Positions 51,431 through 61,497 of a stretch of DNA of 64,000 nt are shown one piece after another. Source of the stretch: Gemmatimonadota bacterium (lineage in GTDB: Bacteria > Gemmatimonadota > Gemmatimonadetes > Longimicrobiales > Gaopeijiaceae); the NCBI GenBank assembly GCA_022826565.1, contig JAJDUP010000013.1, forward strand, positions 162,107 to 226,106, written 5' to 3'. Positions within the stretch are counted from its first letter, which is position 1; each line of letters begins with the position of its first letter. Position numbers and translations under genes: made by a program. The notes beneath the pieces are model-generated. The model made no database searches, had not been told where the DNA came from, and worked only from the letters and a program-made list of their open reading frames with translations.

Positions 51431-52387
51431 CTACGCCTCGTCCTCTTCCTCCTGCGCCTCCCCCATACCCAGCGCCCGCTTCGCCCCCTCCAGCACCTTC
51501 TCCGCATCCCCCGCCTCCAGCGCCTCCATCACCTCGCCCGAACCGGCGCCGAGCGCGTCCACCGCCGCCGCCGCCAGCGCCTCCGCGTCGGCCTTGCTGA
51601 GCGACTTCGGGAACCCGCCGCCCGGCACGCCCGTCGCCTTCTCCACGAAGGGGGCGAACAGGTCCACCGGGATCGGGAACAGCGTGGTGGAGTTGTTCTC
51701 CGCCGCCACCTCGACCACCGTCTGCAGGAAGCGCAGCTGCAGTGCCACCGGATGCTGCGAGATCACCTTGGCGGCAGCGGACAGCTTCCGCGAAGCCTGG
51801 AACTCGCCCTCGGCCGCGATCACCTTGCCGCGCCGCTCGCGTTCGGCCTCGGCCTGCTTGGCCATCGCGCGCTTCATCTCCTTCGGCAGATCGATGTCCT
51901 TGATCTCGACGGCCGTCACCTCGATCCCCCACGGATCGGTCTCCATGTCGATGATGCGCCGCACGATCTCGTTGATCCGCTCCCGCTGCGCCAGCAGTTC
52001 GTCGAGTTCGGACTGTCCCACCACGCTCCGCAGCGTGGTCTGCGCGATCTGGCTGGTCGCGAAGTAGTAGTCCTCCACCTCGACCACGGCCCTGGAGGGG
52101 TCTATGACGCGAAAGTAGACAACTGCGTTGACCGTGCAGCTCACGTTGTCCTTCGTGATCGTGTCCTGCGGGGCGATGTCCAGGGCGATGATCCGCAGGT
52201 CCATCTTGCGCATGCGTTCGACCCCGAAGGGAACGAGGAAGACGAGCCCCGGCCCCTTGGCGCGCGTGAGCTTGCCGAGACGGAAGACCACCCCACGTTC
52301 ATACTCCCAGAGGATCCGAAGCGAACTCATGATCCCGATGAGCCCGAAGGCGGCGAGCCCCGGGATGAAGAAGAAACCCAAATCCAT
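51431..52387 (-). CDS. SPFH/band-7 slipin family protein
   Basis: [74 protein letters not shown]. Confidence 0.92.
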   Translation of the reverse strand: MDLGFFFIPGLAAFGLIGIMSSLRILWEYERGVVFRLGKLTRAKGPGLVFLVPFGVERMRKMDLRIIALDIAPQDTITKDNVSCTVNAVVYFRVIDPSRAVVEVEDYYFATSQIAQTTLRSVVGQSELDELLAQRERINEIVRRIIDMETDPWGIEVTAVEIKDIDLPKEMKRAMAKQAEAERERRGKVIAAEGEFQASRKLSAAAKVISQHPVALQLRFLQTVVEVAAENNSTTLFPIPVDLFAPFVEKATGVPGGGFPKSLSKADAEALAAAAVDALGAGSGEVMEALEAGDAEKVLEGAKRALGMGEAQEEEDEA

Positions 52388-52439
52388 TTGCCGTTCTCCG
52401 TAGCAGGCGTTGATGCCCCGAATAAGGGGCCGCCCGCGG

Positions 52440-52528
52440 CGCTTGACAAGGGCGGGGCGCTTCGGCTGCGGGCCGTTGCACCGCGCCGGCCGAATCGGCA
52501 CGCGCCGACCGCTTGACAAGGGCGGGGC
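52440..52528. repeat. 19-bp perfect direct repeat CGCTTGACAAGGGCGGGGC (52440-52458 and 52510-52528) upstream of tRNA
   Basis: Two identical copies with 70-bp periodicity, each containing TTGACA. Confidence 0.85.
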
Positions 52529-52552
52529 CCACTTGGAGCTTTCGTGTCGCTT

Positions 52553-52626
52553 GCCGGAGTAGCTCAGTTGGTCAGAGCAGCGGAATCATAATCCGCGTGT
52601 CGGGGGTTCAAGTCCCTCCTCCGGCA
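52553..52626 (+). tRNA. tRNA-Met (CAT), probably elongator
   Basis: GCCGGAG TA GCTC AGTTGGTCA GAGC A GCGGA ATCATAA TCCGC GTGTC GGGGG TTCAAGT CCCTC CTCCGGC A folds as cloverleaf; CAT anticodon; Ile2 identity not excluded. Confidence 0.92.
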
Positions 52627-52651
52627 CTGGCTGTCCGCAGCCCACAGTGCC

Positions 52652-54418
52652 ATGAATACACCCTCTCCGCCCGCGGCCCTCCATCGGCGGGTCACGGTCG
52701 ATACCCCCGAGCATGTGCGCCTCGACTACGTGCTCGCCGACCTAGGTTCCCGCGTGGCGGCCTTCGCGGTCGATGTCGCCATCCTGCTCGGCGCGCTTCT
52801 CGTCCTCGGACTGGGCATGTACTACGCCGGGGCGCTGGGCGACATCATGGAGTCGTTCAGCGCGACGATCCTCATCTTCGCCACCTTCATCGCGCAGTGG
52901 GGATACTTCATGCTCTTCGAGGGATTGAGCGGAGGAAGGACCCCGGGCAAACGCGCGATCGGGCTGCGTGTCATCCACGCGGGGGGCGAGCCTCTGACCT
53001 TCCAGGGCTCGGTGCTGCGCAACCTGATCAGGATCGTGGACCTGCAGCCGGTGGGATCGGGCCTGGCCGGTGCCGTCTGCATCCTGGTCAACAGGCGGGC
53101 GCAGCGACTGGGCGACCTGGTTGCCGGCACCATCGTGGTGCGCGACGCCGGCGGCAGCGAGCTCCTCGGCGCCGACGCACCGCCACCCGGCCGAGTGGGA
53201 CGGCCGGTGCTCTCCGTGGAGCAATTCGAGCTGCTTGCGGGGTACATGGCCCGCAGGGAGGGACTGGATCCAGACATCCGCCGCCGGGTAGCCGCGTCCG
53301 TATTCAACGCGCTCAGCTTCGCGCTGGCAGACGATGCCGATGAGACCTGGCGCACCGCCGACGAGAACCTGGTCGCGCTGCACGAGGCCGAAGCACCCAG
53401 GCACGCCGCCCGGAGCGGTGGCGCGAGCCTGCAGGCAGCGACCATGGCCCGTGAACAGCGCGAAGAATGGGCCAGGTACGTGGAGCTGGTGGAGAAGGGC
53501 CGGAAGCGCGGGCTGAAGAGGCTGTCGGAGGCCGAGGTCCGGGCCTTCGGACAGCTCTACCGCGGAGTGACGGCAGACATGGCGCGGGCGCGTACCTACG
53601 GCGCCTCGCCGGGGCTCCTCGGAACCGTCCAGCGATGGGCCGGGGCGGGGCACAACCTGCTCTATCGCGCGCGGGGCCAGGTGGCGGTCTCGCTGGGCCA
53701 TTGGGTGGCTGCGGAGTTCCCGCGTGCCGTGCGTCTGTTCTGGCGGCCCATCGTCCTGGCGACGGTGCTCTTCTACGGATCCGGCGCGCTCACCTACGTC
53801 GCGGTGCGCGACAACGCGCTTCTGGGGCGAGCGCTGGCGGGGCAGGGGATGATGACCCGGGCGGAGAACACCGAGAAGGGCAACATCAACGCCCGATACC
53901 TGGAGGAAGACGTCGAGGGGTCCGACATGCCGGTCTTCGCGTCCGCCCTGATGACGAACAATGTCGGCGTCACCTTCCTGGCATTCGCGGGAGGACTGCT
54001 GGCGGGAGCTGGTACTCTCTATGTCCTGTTGCTCAACGGAGTCGGCCTGGGCGCCGCGCTCGGGGCCTGGACCAACGAGGGGGTTCTAGGCGTCATCCTG
54101 GCATGGGTCTTCCCCCACGGTTTCATCGAGCTGACGGCGATATGCATCGCGGGAGGCGCCGGGTTCGGACTGGGGTCGGCGCTCCTCATGCCGGGCAGGC
54201 GCACCCGCGCGGAGGCGCTGATGGAACGGGGCCGCGCATTCCTCTCACTCATCGCCGGCACGGCGCTCATGCTCGTCGTGGCGGGACTCATCGAGGGCTT
54301 CTATTCGCCGCTGGAGTTGCCGGCGGTGGCGAAGTTCGCCTTCGGCAGCGCGACCGCGGTGCTCCTGGTGCTGTACTTCGGGCTTGGTGGGAGGGCTAGA
54401 GCAGCCCCCGCTCCTTGA
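52652..54418 (+). CDS. RDD domain fused to stage II sporulation protein M-like (SpoIIM) domain
   Basis: N-term RLDYVLADLGSRVAAFAVDVAILLG...GGRTPGKRAIGLRVIHAGG (RDD); C-term EVRAFGQLYRGVTADMARARTYG...NNVGVTFLAFAGGLLAGAGTLYVLLLNGVGLG..FPHGFIELTAICIAGGAG (SpoIIM). Confidence 0.88.
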   Translation: MNTPSPPAALHRRVTVDTPEHVRLDYVLADLGSRVAAFAVDVAILLGALLVLGLGMYYAGALGDIMESFSATILIFATFIAQWGYFMLFEGLSGGRTPGKRAIGLRVIHAGGEPLTFQGSVLRNLIRIVDLQPVGSGLAGAVCILVNRRAQRLGDLVAGTIVVRDAGGSELLGADAPPPGRVGRPVLSVEQFELLAGYMARREGLDPDIRRRVAASVFNALSFALADDADETWRTADENLVALHEAEAPRHAARSGGASLQAATMAREQREEWARYVELVEKGRKRGLKRLSEAEVRAFGQLYRGVTADMARARTYGASPGLLGTVQRWAGAGHNLLYRARGQVAVSLGHWVAAEFPRAVRLFWRPIVLATVLFYGSGALTYVAVRDNALLGRALAGQGMMTRAENTEKGNINARYLEEDVEGSDMPVFASALMTNNVGVTFLAFAGGLLAGAGTLYVLLLNGVGLGAALGAWTNEGVLGVILAWVFPHGFIELTAICIAGGAGFGLGSALLMPGRRTRAEALMERGRAFLSLIAGTALMLVVAGLIEGFYSPLELPAVAKFAFGSATAVLLVLYFGLGGRARAAPAP

Positions 54419-55718
54419 TCTCCACGTACTTGTCCAGCGTGCGGACCAGGGTGTCGCCCGGAGGCGTGTCCACCACCATGATCCCCGACTGCCGCATGAC
54501 CTGCAGCGTCGTCGCGCGCGCCTGCACCAGCTCCTCGGCGGCGGCGCGGTAGTACGCGTCCTCCGCCTCCGCCACCTGGTGCGTCGCAGCTGCCTCCAGG
54601 GCGGGGTTCCGGATGGCGATCGCCAGCGGCAGATGGGCCCGCCCGATCCTTGTGAACGAATTCACAAGCGCCCGCGACACCGACCCGTCGATGATGTCGC
54701 AGAAGAGGATGACCAGCGACCGCTTGCGGAAGGTCCGGCCCAGCGTGGCGAAGGCCAGCGGATAGTTCGGTTCGACCAGGCGCGTCTCCACCCCGGCCAG
54801 CACCCTGGCCAGCGACGGGGGGTCCGCGCGCCGCGGCGGGGACACATGGCGGATGCGGTCGTCGAAGACCACGACCCCGATCCGGTCGCCGAAGTTCTGG
54901 GCGCGGCTGGCGAGCATCATGCAGGCCCCGAGCGCGTAGTCGATCCGCTCCCGGACGGGAGACAGCCGTTCGCGCATCTGCCGACCGGCATCGATCGCCA
55001 GGACGATGTTCTGGCTTCGCTCGGCCTCGTAGTTCCGCACCACGTACTTCCGCCGCTTCGCCGACGCCTTCCAGTCGATGGAGCGGGGGTCGTCCCCCTG
55101 CACGTAGTCGCGCAGGCTCTCGAACTCGCGGCCTTCGCCCCACTGCCGGGTGCGGCGCTGGCCGGGAGTGCGCAGCCGCCTCCGGAGGGTGTGCCCGCTG
55201 CGGTCGCGGAGCAGATCCCGCACGCCCGGCTGCACCTGAAGGGTGTGGGACAGCTCGACGCTCGAACGGCGCCACGCGAGACCCCACGGCGAGAGCGTGC
55301 GCAGGTGGACGGCGCCCAGCGGCAGGAAGCCCCGGGTGCGCGGCGTCAGCTGGTAGTGGCAGCGCACGGAATCCCCCGGCACGATCTCGGCCGGCGTTCC
55401 ATCCTCCCAGCCATCCACGCCACCGGGACCGGCTGCCCGCCGCAGGCACGGGTCGAGGTCGTCGGTCACCTTCACCGTAACCGTCCGGTCGGTGGGATTC
55501 TCCAGCGTGATCACGACGTCGGTCACGGCCGCCAGCGCCGAAATGCGCGGCACCTCGCGCCGGGCCGAAGGCGCGCGCGTGCGCCTGCCGTCCACCAGCG
55601 CCAGCAGCAGCACGACGGCGTCCACGGCCAGCGCGAGCGGCGTGCTCACCAGGAAGAGCAGCGACGCCGCGCCGAGCAGCGCGAGGGTGCGCCCACCGGG
55701 GAACAGCGTGATCCGCAC
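54396..55718 (-). CDS. DUF58 domain-containing protein
   Basis: GEGREFESLRDYVQGDDPRSIDWKASAKRRKYVVRNYEAERSQNIVLAIDAGRQM. Confidence 0.92.
   Translation of the reverse strand: MRITLFPGGRTLALLGAASLLFLVSTPLALAVDAVVLLLALVDGRRTRAPSARREVPRISALAAVTDVVITLENPTDRTVTVKVTDDLDPCLRRAAGPGGVDGWEDGTPAEIVPGDSVRCHYQLTPRTRGFLPLGAVHLRTLSPWGLAWRRSSVELSHTLQVQPGVRDLLRDRSGHTLRRRLRTPGQRRTRQWGEGREFESLRDYVQGDDPRSIDWKASAKRRKYVVRNYEAERSQNIVLAIDAGRQMRERLSPVRERIDYALGACMMLASRAQNFGDRIGVVVFDDRIRHVSPPRRADPPSLARVLAGVETRLVEPNYPLAFATLGRTFRKRSLVILFCDIIDGSVSRALVNSFTRIGRAHLPLAIAIRNPALEAAATHQVAEAEDAYYRAAAEELVQARATTLQVMRQSGIMVVDTPPGDTLVRTLDKYVEIKERGLL
54650..54667. promoter_or_regulatory. Sequence matching Rex operator, inside DUF58 CDS
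   Basis: TTGTGAA-CGAA-TTCACAA, perfect half-sites and spacing. Confidence 0.55.
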
Positions 55719-56659
55719 TACCGGGGAGCCTCGAGCGTCTCCAGGAGCGACGTCAGCTCATCGTCCGAGGATCGCCCCTCGACCTCGGCCTCGGCGGTCA
55801 GCACGACGCGGTGCCGCAGCACGGGGAAGGAGAGAGACTTGACGTCGTCGGGGGTCACGAAGTCGCGTCCGCGCAGGTACGCTTCCGCACGGGCGGCCTG
55901 GAAGAGCGCCACGCCGGCCCGCGGACTCGCGCCCAGTACGAAGGCCGCATCGTCCCGCGTCGCCCGCACGATGTCGGTCACATACCGCCGCACCCGCTCG
56001 TCCATGTGCACCTCGTTCACGGCCGCCCGCATGCCGAGCAGTTCGTCGCTGGTCATCGGGTCGCCCATCGGGTAGGTCAGCTCGTCATCGGCCCGGAACC
56101 CGCCCTCGTGGCGGTCGAGGATGGCCTGCTCGGCCTCTTCGGGAGGATAGCCGATCACGATCTTCATCAGAAAGCGGTCGACCTGCGCCTCGGGAAGCGG
56201 ATAGGTCCCCTCGTACTCGACCGGGTTCTGGGTCGCGAAGACGGTGAACGGGGCAGGCAGCGCACGGGTGGTGCCGTCCACGGTCACCTGGCGCTCCTCC
56301 ATGGCCTCCAGAAGGGCCGCCTGGGTCTTGGGCGGGGCCCGGTTGACCTCGTCGGCGAGCAGCAGGTCGGCGAAGACGGGGCCGGGCCGGTAGGTGAAGC
56401 CGGCGTCCCCGAGAATGTTAACGCCGACCAGGTCGGTCGGCATGAGGTCGGGGGTGAACTGCACGCGGCCGAAGTCGAGGCCGAGCCCTCTGGAGATGGC
56501 CCGGACCGCGAGCGTCTTGGCCGTGCCGGGGACCCCCTCGACGAGTGCGTGGCCGCGCGCGAGAAGGGTGATCATGAGCTGTCGCAGCACGACCTGCTGG
56601 CCGAGTACGACCTGCTCGAGGTCCGAGAGGAGGCGCAGCGCCCCATCGGGCTTCTTCAT
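55718..56659 (-). CDS. MoxR family AAA ATPase
   Basis: GHALVEGVPGTAKTLAVRAIS, FTPDLMPTDLVG, LLADEVNRAPPKTQAALLEAMEERQVTVDG, FATQNPVEYEGTYPLPEAQVDRFLMK. Confidence 0.95.
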   Translation of the reverse strand: MKKPDGALRLLSDLEQVVLGQQVVLRQLMITLLARGHALVEGVPGTAKTLAVRAISRGLGLDFGRVQFTPDLMPTDLVGVNILGDAGFTYRPGPVFADLLLADEVNRAPPKTQAALLEAMEERQVTVDGTTRALPAPFTVFATQNPVEYEGTYPLPEAQVDRFLMKIVIGYPPEEAEQAILDRHEGGFRADDELTYPMGDPMTSDELLGMRAAVNEVHMDERVRRYVTDIVRATRDDAAFVLGASPRAGVALFQAARAEAYLRGRDFVTPDDVKSLSFPVLRHRVVLTAEAEVEGRSSDDELTSLLETLEAPR

Positions 56660-57915
56660 GGTTTGGTTCTCCTTGCAAGAAACTCATCGATTCCGGCGGC
56701 CACCGCCGTAAGGTCCGGCGGATCCGCGTGCAGGCCCGTTCGGGCCCGGGCCAGGGGCGTGTCGGCGTCTCCCCCGGCGTCGAGTCGGCGCAGGAGCGTG
56801 TCCGCCTCCGCCGTGTCGCGCGGCGGCGGATGTCGAGTGGCTCTCGCCAGACGCGTGAGAAGGAGCAGCGCCGCCGTGCTGGCAGCCCCGGCCTTGCGGT
56901 ACAGATCGCCGAGCGCGGAGACGTGTTCCAGCGGTGACCTGCGTTCGCGGTCGGGCGGGGCCACCGCCGGCGTGGGAGCGCCGAAGCGGAGTCCCCGGCA
57001 GGCCAGAATCAGGAACGAGAGGATGACCAGGTGCAGGAGCACCCGGCCGCCGGGACTTCCCAGAAAGAACCCCCTCACCACTTCTGCGCGCGTGCGATGG
57101 CCCCGGATCCCCTGGTGGTACTCGGCGAAGAAGACGGTGTCGGCCTCGGCGGTGTAGGCCAGGGCGGCGCGCACGGCGAGGGCGGCGAGTGGATCATCCA
57201 CCGCCTCCTCGTTGGATAGAGGTTCGGCGTCCGAGAGAACCACGATGCGCCCATCGTCCAGTGCGAGTTCCGCGGCAACGATCCACTCTTCGACTTCGTC
57301 GTCCATTGCCGTCAGCAGAGGGATCGACGACGCCACCTTCGCCGAGTCGTTCGCCGGGTCACCATCGACAAAGCCGAAGACCCGGAATCCGTGTGTCGGC
57401 GCCCGCGGCGAGGGCAGGTCTTCCGTAAGAGCGTGCTGTCGCCACCGAGGCTCCAGCAGCATCTCTTCCCGAACTTCTTCCGTCACCGGGCGGAACCGGA
57501 ACCAGATCCCGAGCGAGTCCATGAGCGGCGTCCGCTCCGTCCACCGGCGTCCGGTCAGATACGGAGGAGCGTAGACAAACACGCCTCCGGTGCGCACATG
57601 CTCGAGCAGGGCATTGATCTCACGGGGGCTGGGAGGCAAGCGCGGCCGCAACAGCACGACGGTGCCGCGAACCGCATCCGCATCGACCAGCGGAGTAATC
57701 CGGGGCTCGACCTGCCGTCCCAGGCGCTCGATCCCGCGGGCCAGAGCGGCCACGCCGTCGGGCGTTGTCCTGAAGAAGCTGCGCAGGACGGTGTTCGACC
57801 GCTGACCCTCGGGCCGAAACAAAAAGCCGGCCAGGAGCGCGGCAAACAGAACCACGACGACCCGGAACAGCGGCTGGTTGCGCATCTTCCGCGTCGCTTC
57901 CGCAGCCCCGTTCAT
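56656..57915 (-). CDS. DUF4350 domain-containing protein
   Basis: One TM, RSNTVLRSFFRTTPDGVAALARGIERLGRQVEPRITPL...VLLRPRLPPSPREINALLEHVRTGGVFVYAPPYL; located between MoxR and DUF4129. Confidence 0.8.
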   Translation of the reverse strand: MNGAAEATRKMRNQPLFRVVVVLFAALLAGFLFRPEGQRSNTVLRSFFRTTPDGVAALARGIERLGRQVEPRITPLVDADAVRGTVVLLRPRLPPSPREINALLEHVRTGGVFVYAPPYLTGRRWTERTPLMDSLGIWFRFRPVTEEVREEMLLEPRWRQHALTEDLPSPRAPTHGFRVFGFVDGDPANDSAKVASSIPLLTAMDDEVEEWIVAAELALDDGRIVVLSDAEPLSNEEAVDDPLAALAVRAALAYTAEADTVFFAEYHQGIRGHRTRAEVVRGFFLGSPGGRVLLHLVILSFLILACRGLRFGAPTPAVAPPDRERRSPLEHVSALGDLYRKAGAASTAALLLLTRLARATRHPPPRDTAEADTLLRRLDAGGDADTPLARARTGLHADPPDLTAVAAGIDEFLARRTKP

Positions 57916-58601
57916 GGGTCCCGCGCCTCGGCTTCGGGGATTGTCGCCGGACAACCCGCGTTCCTCGCGAACTCGGCCAGGGTGGCGTACCCCGTCGGCG
58001 TCGGTTCTTCCTGGCCGAACGAGTAGTCCTGAAACGAGTCCAGGAACCTGCCGCCGACTGCCGCGTCTTCGGTTGAACCCGCGTCGTTGCGGGCGATCTC
58101 GTCGGCGTAGTCACCCGGGGTCTTCGAGCTATGAAACGACAGAGCGCCCTGTTGCTCCAGGGTCAGCAGGAATCCCTGGTACAGGGCGGTGGCCGCCGGC
58201 CGAAACCGGCCCTGACCCGCCCGCCGGTCAGCCGTCTTCAGCCATTCGTGCGCGGTAGCGGGAGCCCGGGGAGCGTCCGCGTCGTCACCCTTCTCGGCCT
58301 GGCCCATCCACTTCGGCGCGTGCCTCGACGCCACCCGCACCATGATCAGCAGCGCCACCAGCGCCACGACGACGACGACGATCTCCATCGTGCCGGTGCC
58401 GTCCTCGCCCATGAGCCGCCGAATCCACGCCCACACCCGCGACAGCGTCTCCAGGATCCATTCGATGGCCTGTTGCCGCAAGGAGGCGTCGAACGTCGCG
58501 AAGTCGGGGTCGGCGAGGATCTCGCGCAGGACTCCCGACACCTCCTCCGCCGAGGGAAGCGGCTCCTGCGGCGGCTGGTGCCGCGCGAAGAGTCGCATCA
58601 C
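57912..58601 (-). CDS. DUF4129 domain-containing protein
   Basis: Central TM; C-term GRFRPAATALYQGFLLTLEQQGALSFHSSKTPGDYADEI...FLDSFQDYSFGQEEPT. Confidence 0.82.
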   Translation of the reverse strand: MMRLFARHQPPQEPLPSAEEVSGVLREILADPDFATFDASLRQQAIEWILETLSRVWAWIRRLMGEDGTGTMEIVVVVVALVALLIMVRVASRHAPKWMGQAEKGDDADAPRAPATAHEWLKTADRRAGQGRFRPAATALYQGFLLTLEQQGALSFHSSKTPGDYADEIARNDAGSTEDAAVGGRFLDSFQDYSFGQEEPTPTGYATLAEFARNAGCPATIPEAEARDP

Positions 58602-58637
58602 GGGCCCGGGGATCTCGTCATCGCGCCGGGAGACGCG

Positions 58638-59552
58638 TCACCGGGTGTCCATCGCCCCGGCCAGCGTCTCGAGGTCGAAAGCCTCGCTTCGCACCTTCCG
58701 GTCGTGGAAGAGCACCATGATGCTTCCCACCAGGAACGGCGTCGTCAGTGGCCCGACCACCAGGTCGATCGTGTTCATCAGCCACTGCTCCGTGGAGCTG
58801 ATCTGGTCCATCGCGTCCGGCGAGACGAAGAGGTCGCCCATCCCGAACAGCGCACTGACCCCGATTGACGGCACGACGTTGATGATCATCGCCACCACCA
58901 TGATTCCGCACACACGCAGCCAGCCGCCTCTGCACAGGCTGAGCGAACGCCCCAGCGCGCTCACCGCCCCGCGGCCCTCGATGATCACTGCGGGCAGGAT
59001 TCCGAACGTCGCGGCCAGCCAGAACGCGGTGACCAGGCCAACCAGCAACAGCGTGAGCAGGAAGCCCACCAGATTGCCGACGAGCCCGGCACCCGATAGC
59101 AGCACGCCAATCACCGCGAGAGACCCGAACATCACCACAAAAGCCACGAACAGGTACATGATCAGCGCCATGACCGTCGCCCCTGCCGCACTCGGAAAAC
59201 TGCGAAGCGCGACGCGATATGCCCGCCCGAGCGTCGTCGGGCCTTCCCCGATCCGGTCCGCCATCGCCGCCGCAACGGCCACCATGCCCACCCATGCGAT
59301 TGCGCCCGACACCAGCATCACCCCGAAAAAGGTTGCCATCGCCCCAAGCGCTTCAAAGGGATTGCCATCCCCGCTCTGAGCGATCGCGGCAGCGTCCACT
59401 CCGGAGGCCAGGATCAGCACGTACCCCGGGAACGTCGCCACCAGCGCGATCAGGTAGTACAGGCCGAAGTCGCGCCGGTAGATTTGCAGGGCCCCGTCGA
59501 CGATCTCGCCGAACCCGAGGGGCCGCATCGGAATCATGGACATGGTCAGCAA
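58638..59552 (-). CDS. Multi-pass membrane protein (glycerophosphoryl-diester-phosphodiesterase membrane-domain-like)
   Basis: MRPLGFGEIVDGALQIYRRDFGLYYLIALVATFPGYVLI... with several TM helices. Confidence 0.65.
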   Translation of the reverse strand: MLTMSMIPMRPLGFGEIVDGALQIYRRDFGLYYLIALVATFPGYVLILASGVDAAAIAQSGDGNPFEALGAMATFFGVMLVSGAIAWVGMVAVAAAMADRIGEGPTTLGRAYRVALRSFPSAAGATVMALIMYLFVAFVVMFGSLAVIGVLLSGAGLVGNLVGFLLTLLLVGLVTAFWLAATFGILPAVIIEGRGAVSALGRSLSLCRGGWLRVCGIMVVAMIINVVPSIGVSALFGMGDLFVSPDAMDQISSTEQWLMNTIDLVVGPLTTPFLVGSIMVLFHDRKVRSEAFDLETLAGAMDTR

Positions 59553-59625
59553 GCTAGCCGATTCCGGGGACGGAGTGCCAGATTGGGACCGGAATCCGAC
59601 ACTTCAACCCTGTGCAGGAGGGTGG

Positions 59626-60390
59626 ATGATGAGAAGGTTCATGCGTTTTGCCGCGGTCGCGTTTGCCGTCGCCGCTTCCGGATCCGTACCCGTGCTGGCC
59701 CAGGAGGGTTCGCCGTGGCCGCCGGTGGGGACCTTCTCGATCGTGGGCTACGATCCCGCGACCGGGGAGGTGGGGGTGGCGGTGCAGTCACGCGTCTTCT
59801 CGGTGGGCAACGGGGTGATCTGGGGGGAGGCCGGGGTAGGGGTGGTCGCCACGCAGGCCGTCGTCGACGTCAGCTACGGGCCCCAGGGGCTGGCTCTTCT
59901 GCGCGAGGGGTATTCGCCCGCCGAGGCGGTGCGGGAGATCGTCGCGCGTGACCCGGATCCGGACCCGGAGCGGTGGACGAAGCAGGGCCGCCAGTTCTCG
60001 ATCATGAACGCCCGAGGCGAGGTCGCCACGCACACGGGCCCGCGGGCGAGCGACTGGGCGGGGCACCGGATCGGCGAGTACTGCTCTGCACAGGGGAACA
60101 TCCTGGCGGGCCCCGCAGTGGTGGAAGACATGGTCGCGGCGTTCGAGTCGACCGAGGGTCACCTCTCGCTGCGGCTGCAGGCGGCGCTCGAGGCGGGGCA
60201 GGCTGCGGGCGGGGACACGCGCGGCATGCAGTCGGCTGCGATGCTGATCGTGCAGGAGGACGGCGGCGTGTGGCTCAACAACGATGTCGTGCTGCGGCTG
60301 CAGGTGGACGACCACGACGAGCCGATTGCGGAGATGCGCCGGCTGGTGGAGATCGCCGCGGCCCGGATAGAGCGGCGGCGGAATCGCTGA
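59626..60390 (+). CDS. DUF1028 domain-containing protein, exported
   Basis: Signal peptide then GTFSIVGYDPATGEVGVAVQSRVFSVGNGVIWGEAGVGVVATQAVVDVSYGPQGLALLREG. Confidence 0.9.
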   Translation: MMRRFMRFAAVAFAVAASGSVPVLAQEGSPWPPVGTFSIVGYDPATGEVGVAVQSRVFSVGNGVIWGEAGVGVVATQAVVDVSYGPQGLALLREGYSPAEAVREIVARDPDPDPERWTKQGRQFSIMNARGEVATHTGPRASDWAGHRIGEYCSAQGNILAGPAVVEDMVAAFESTEGHLSLRLQAALEAGQAAGGDTRGMQSAAMLIVQEDGGVWLNNDVVLRLQVDDHDEPIAEMRRLVEIAAARIERRRNR

Positions 60391-60489
60391 CGCGTGCTCG
60401 TGCCGGCCGCCCGAGGCCTGCGCAACTTCGGTGGCTTTGCTGCCCGGCGAGTCCCGCGAAGTTCCTTGGCGACTGTAGCCGTCGCCTTC

Positions 60490-61371
60490 TCATCCCCGTT
60501 CCCGAAGACCGCGCAGCACCGCCAGGTTTCTGCGGTCGGCCGTCACCAGGTCGTCTCCCTTCGGCGTCTCCAGGATCTTGGGCACGTTGCGGAACCGCGC
60601 GGCGTTCATGAGTTGGCGGAACGGCGCAAGCCCCATCGTCCCCTCGCCGATGTTCTCGTGACGATCGAGGCGTGAGCCGAAGGGGGTCTTTGCGTCGTTG
60701 AGGTGGAAGAGTTCAATGCGGTGGACGCCGAAGGTGTCGTCGGCTCGCTGCCACACGCCTTCGAAGTCTTCGCGGAGATCCAGGCCCGCCACCCACGCGT
60801 GACAGGTGTCGAAGCAGACGCCGACGCGGGCGCGATGGGGCTCGGGGATCGCCGCGATGATGCTCGCCAGGTCCTCGAACGACCCGCCGATCGAGGTGCC
60901 GGCTCCCGCGGTCAGCTCCAGCAACACGCGCGGTCCGCCCGGGGTCGCCTCGAGCGCCTCGACAAGTCCGGCCGCGTTACGCTCGATGCCGCTGGCATGA
61001 TCGCCGTCGGTGGCGTTGCCGGGGTGGGTGACGACGGCGTCGAGGCCCAGTTGCGCCGCGCGCTGAAGCTCCCCGGTGAAGCAGTCGGCGGAACGGCGCC
61101 ACAAGTCCGGCTGCGGGCTGGCCAGGTTGATCAGGTAGGAGTCGTGCGAGGCGACGAATGCGAGGCCAGCCGCGGCTGCGCGATAGCGGCCAATAATGTC
61201 GTTCGCGATCAACGGCTCGGCCCAGCGGTTGGGCTGCTTGGTGAAGACCTGGCACACGACGGCGCCGATGTCCGCGGCCCGGCCGGGCGCGTTGTGGATG
61301 CCGCCGGCGACGGAGACGTGGGCGCCGAGTTCGTCGAGGGGTGGCCCAGAGGAGTTGGTGTCGAGTGCCAT
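60490..61371 (-). CDS. nfo: Deoxyribonuclease IV (AP endonuclease)
   Basis: GAHVSVAGGIHNAPGRAADIGA, HDSYLINLASP, VVTHPGNATDGDHASG, VCFDTCHAWVAG, FHLNDAKTPFGSRLDRHENIGEGTMGL. Confidence 0.93.
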   Translation of the reverse strand: MALDTNSSGPPLDELGAHVSVAGGIHNAPGRAADIGAVVCQVFTKQPNRWAEPLIANDIIGRYRAAAAGLAFVASHDSYLINLASPQPDLWRRSADCFTGELQRAAQLGLDAVVTHPGNATDGDHASGIERNAAGLVEALEATPGGPRVLLELTAGAGTSIGGSFEDLASIIAAIPEPHRARVGVCFDTCHAWVAGLDLREDFEGVWQRADDTFGVHRIELFHLNDAKTPFGSRLDRHENIGEGTMGLAPFRQLMNAARFRNVPKILETPKGDDLVTADRRNLAVLRGLRERG

Positions 61372-61497
61372 ACTGAGATGGTGCTGCGATCAACGAAATC
61401 GGGCAACGGTGCGTTCCCACTCCCAGCCGTGCTTGCGAATTCAGCAATCACACGATATTATTATGTGATTACAACGAAAAACTGTTATAACCTGCTT

